DNA from: Butyrivibrio sp. CAG:318
GTDB taxonomy: Bacteria; Bacillota; Clostridia; Lachnospirales; Lachnospiraceae
Length of the DNA stretch: 16,058 nucleotides
Assembly: GCA_000431815.1 (NCBI GenBank)
Contig: FR889257.1
Coordinates: 1 to 16,058 of the forward strand
Direction: 5' to 3'
The position numbers were made by a program, and so were the translations under genes. The notes beneath the pieces are model-generated. The model was not told the DNA's origin and searched no databases. It was given only the letters and a program-made list of their open reading frames with translations. The number at the start of each line of letters is the position of its first letter. Within the stretch, counting starts at the first letter, position 1. Shown here piece after piece: positions 14,559 to 16,058 of the stretch.

Positions 14559-14849
14559 TTACTCTATCGCATTCTCATTTGTACTCCTTATCTTGTCATA
14601 ATACGCTTTATACCTGTAAATCGTTCTCTCACTGACATTATTCCTTCTTGCAATCTCTTTCATAGTCATTCCACTTTCATAACCGGCAACAAAATCATTG
14701 TAAATAGCCATCCATTTTGCATTGTGCTTCTGCCTTCCGCTTAATTTACGATTTTTATAATATTCCAATTCTTCACGTAACTCGGCGTTTTCATTTTCTA
14801 ATTCTTGAATTCTTTTTAATGCGTCCTCAAGTGTTATAACCTTCTCCAC
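14559..14849 (-). CDS. Small coiled-coil plus helix-turn-helix protein
   Basis: A 96-residue protein. Residues about 5-33 form a charged coiled coil (LEDALKRIQELENENAELRE), and residues about 60-84 form a helix-turn-helix of the resolvase/transposase type (MTMKEIARRNNVSERTIYRY). There is no catalytic domain, so it is a DNA-binding protein, likely a dimeric regulator. The start is a GTG at 14849 with GGAGG (14859-14863) 9 nt upstream. An ATG at 14854 in another frame opens only a six-codon ORF that overlaps the GTG. It is the first gene of a pair with the dinD-like gene, 69 bp apart, and has its own promoter with an internal palindrome that it may bind. Alternatively it is a remnant of a transposase N-terminus. 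Confidence 0.72.
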   Translation of the reverse strand: MEKVITLEDALKRIQELENENAELREELEYYKNRKLSGRQKHNAKWMAIYNDFVAGYESGMTMKEIARRNNVSERTIYRYKAYYDKIRSTNENAIE

Positions 14850-14889
14850 TTCATTGTTCCTCCGTTCATGTCATTTTCGTTTTGTCTAT

Positions 14890-14918
14890 ATTATATATTG
14901 CTAATTAGCATCAGTCAA
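14890..14918 (-). promoter_or_regulatory. Promoter of the HTH-dinD pair with a palindrome in the spacer
   Basis: On the minus strand, TTGACT (14913-14918) and TATAAT (14890-14895) are 17 bp apart. The spacer holds the perfect 12-bp palindrome TGCTAATTAGCA (14899-14910), a natural site for an autorepressor such as the HTH protein. Confidence 0.65.
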
Positions 14919-15146
14919 TTTGATTTTGTCATACAGGAACACTTTTCATATTCATCATGCAAATAAGATTCCATTTTCGTTTTAAAGCCGGCCCATATTT
15001 TAGAATCAAAGATGTTATTACATCTGCACATCTCTCAAAAGCTGCCGGGAAGTTACTATTTTTTAAAGTTACCGTTTTTTAATATTTACCGCAGCACTAT
15101 TCCGATATATCAATGTAAACACTATTTTCAAAGGAGAAACTACTAT
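14919..15146. other. Non-coding gap before the recombinase, with short repeats
   Basis: This gap lies between the divergent HTH and recombinase genes. It holds the 13-nt TTGTCATACAGGA at 14926-14938, also at 13878-13890. The dodecamer CATTTTCGTTTT occurs at 14972-14983 and exactly 100 bp earlier at 14872-14883. A tandem pair of 16-mers is at 15051-15066 and 15067-15082. A weak promoter may be TTTACC then TATCAA with 17 bp between, near 15085-15113. The recombinase frame is open back to an ATG at 15012, but that ATG has no ribosome site. No separate gene is seen. Confidence 0.5.
15051..15082. repeat. Tandem 16-bp repeat upstream of the recombinase
   Basis: AGTTACTATTTTTTAA (15051-15066) is followed directly by AGTTACCGTTTTTTAA (15067-15082), with two differences. 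A part copy TTTACCG follows. The repeats could be binding sites for the recombinase or a regulator. Confidence 0.6.
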
Positions 15147-16058
15147 ATGAATTCATTATCTACTTCAGTCAAAAATTATCTTGAGTACTGTCATACACAA
15201 AAAGGCCTTAATCCAAAAACATTAAAGGCATACTCCACTGATTTACATCAATTTATCTCTTTTTTCAATCATTCAAATCCACACGAATTATCCTTATCAG
15301 AAATTGAACAATATATCGGGCATCTCCATAAAAATTTCAAGGCCAAAACCGCCAAAAGAAAACTTGCATCTGTAAGAGCTTTTTATCGTTTTCTCGAATA
15401 TAAGGACTACATCGATCAAAATCCTTTTGCAAAAATCAAGACAAACTTCCGAACTCCTATGGTACTGCCTAAGACGATTCCACTTTATATAATGGAAAAT
15501 CTTCTTTCAACCATATACCGCGAATTGTCGATTGCTCAAACCGCATATCGAAAAAAACGCATACTTCTCGACATTGCAGTTTGCGAAACCTTATTTTCTA
15601 CCGGCATGAGAATTTCTGAACTGTGCAATTTAAAAGAAACCGATGTTGACTTATATGATGCTTCGATTCGTATATATGGAAAAAATTCAAAAGAACGAAT
15701 AATCCAGATTGGAAGCTCTGATGTTACAGCTATGCTATATAGATACAAATCTGCTTACTTATCTGAAATCAGCAACTGCGGATATTTTTTTGCTAACCCA
15801 AATGGCACTCAACTTTCCGACCAATCCATCAGGCGTATGATTAAAAAATACTGCGCCATAGCCTCCATTGACTTACACATAACACCACATATGTTCCGAC
15901 ACACTTTTGCCACGAGCCTGCTTGAAGCGGATGTTGATATTCGATACATTCAGGAAATGCTTGGCCACAGTTCAATTACTGTAACTGAAATTTATACGCA
16001 TGTCGCCCTATCAAAACAACGTGATATACTTACCAGCAAACATCCTCGCAGGCGTTTT
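15147..16058 (+). CDS. Tyrosine recombinase (XerC/D-type), 3' end outside window
   Basis: 304 codons are present with no stop before the window ends; little should be missing, as the catalytic domain is complete. Residues about 1-100 form the SAM-like core-binding domain (NPKTLKAYSTDLHQF; RKLASVRAFYRFLEY). The catalytic set is Arg155 in TGMRISEL, Lys179 in YGKNSKER, His248 and Arg251 in HMFRH, His274 in LGHSS, and the nucleophile Tyr283 in EIYTHV. All six are intact, so it should be active. A ribosome site AAGGAG (15131-15136) precedes the ATG by 10 nt; an in-frame ATG 45 codons earlier lacks one. AT-rich codon use matches the adjoining HTH-dinD pair. It could be a chromosomal Xer paralogue, a phase-switch invertase or a small element's integrase; context favours the last two. 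Confidence 0.9.
   Translation, partial: MNSLSTSVKNYLEYCHTQKGLNPKTLKAYSTDLHQFISFFNHSNPHELSLSEIEQYIGHLHKNFKAKTAKRKLASVRAFYRFLEYKDYIDQNPFAKIKTNFRTPMVLPKTIPLYIMENLLSTIYRELSIAQTAYRKKRILLDIAVCETLFSTGMRISELCNLKETDVDLYDASIRIYGKNSKERIIQIGSSDVTAMLYRYKSAYLSEISNCGYFFANPNGTQLSDQSIRRMIKKYCAIASIDLHITPHMFRHTFATSLLEADVDIRYIQEMLGHSSITVTEIYTHVALSKQRDILTSKHPRRRF

Noticed and set aside
14870..14920. LexA/DinR-type SOS box before the HTH-dinD pair
   Set aside because: No GAAC-N4-GTTC pattern was found; the palindrome there has a different sequence.

Overview
The window looks like chromosome from a low-to-mid GC Gram-positive anaerobe of the Clostridia, most likely Lachnospiraceae. This is an inference from strong GGAGG-type ribosome sites, sigma-A-type promoters, a surface protein with InlB-like repeats, a divergent rsmH paralogue and the codon style. 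No rRNA, tRNA or CRISPR array was seen. The recombinase gene at the right edge runs off the window.

Region 1 (1-2610, + strand): a two-gene operon of a stand-alone LanC-like zinc enzyme and a divergent cysteine-synthase-fold PLP enzyme. It has a perfect consensus promoter (TTGACA, 17 bp, TATAAT) and a 32-bp dyad with perfect 14-bp arms laid over the -10 and start site. The LanC-like protein carries CCG where most LanC proteins have CHG, so it can offer three cysteines to zinc. No dehydratase, precursor peptide or exporter gene is visible. This is the best candidate for an undescribed system: a tightly switched thiol/dehydroamino-acid chemistry pair. Region 2 (2611-2873) is non-coding and holds a roughly 120-nt element that folds on itself.

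Region 3 (2874-5480): a DUF3592-like membrane protein and an AraC-family regulator on the - strand. The regulator is divergent from an intracellular GH5 glycosidase, with dyad and direct-repeat operators between them. A strong hairpin terminator follows the GH5 gene.

Region 4 (5491-12413, - strand, listed in transcription order): a LysR regulator, a fused membrane/spermidine-synthase-like protein, a YdcF-like DUF218 protein, a polytopic membrane protein, an InlB-repeat surface protein, and an rsmH paralogue. Gaps are 2 to 53 bp, so all six could be one transcript. The LysR gene is divergent from an NSS-family sodium-coupled amino acid transporter (12529-13863), and the two promoters share their -35 region.

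Region 5 (13930-16058): a more AT-rich accessory patch. It has a short coiled-coil/HTH protein followed by a shortened DinD-like protein on the - strand, and a divergent tyrosine recombinase on the + strand. Two copies of a hairpin with an identical 16-nt core and compensatory changes in the arms sit in and just before dinD. A 13-nt direct repeat brackets the HTH-dinD pair.
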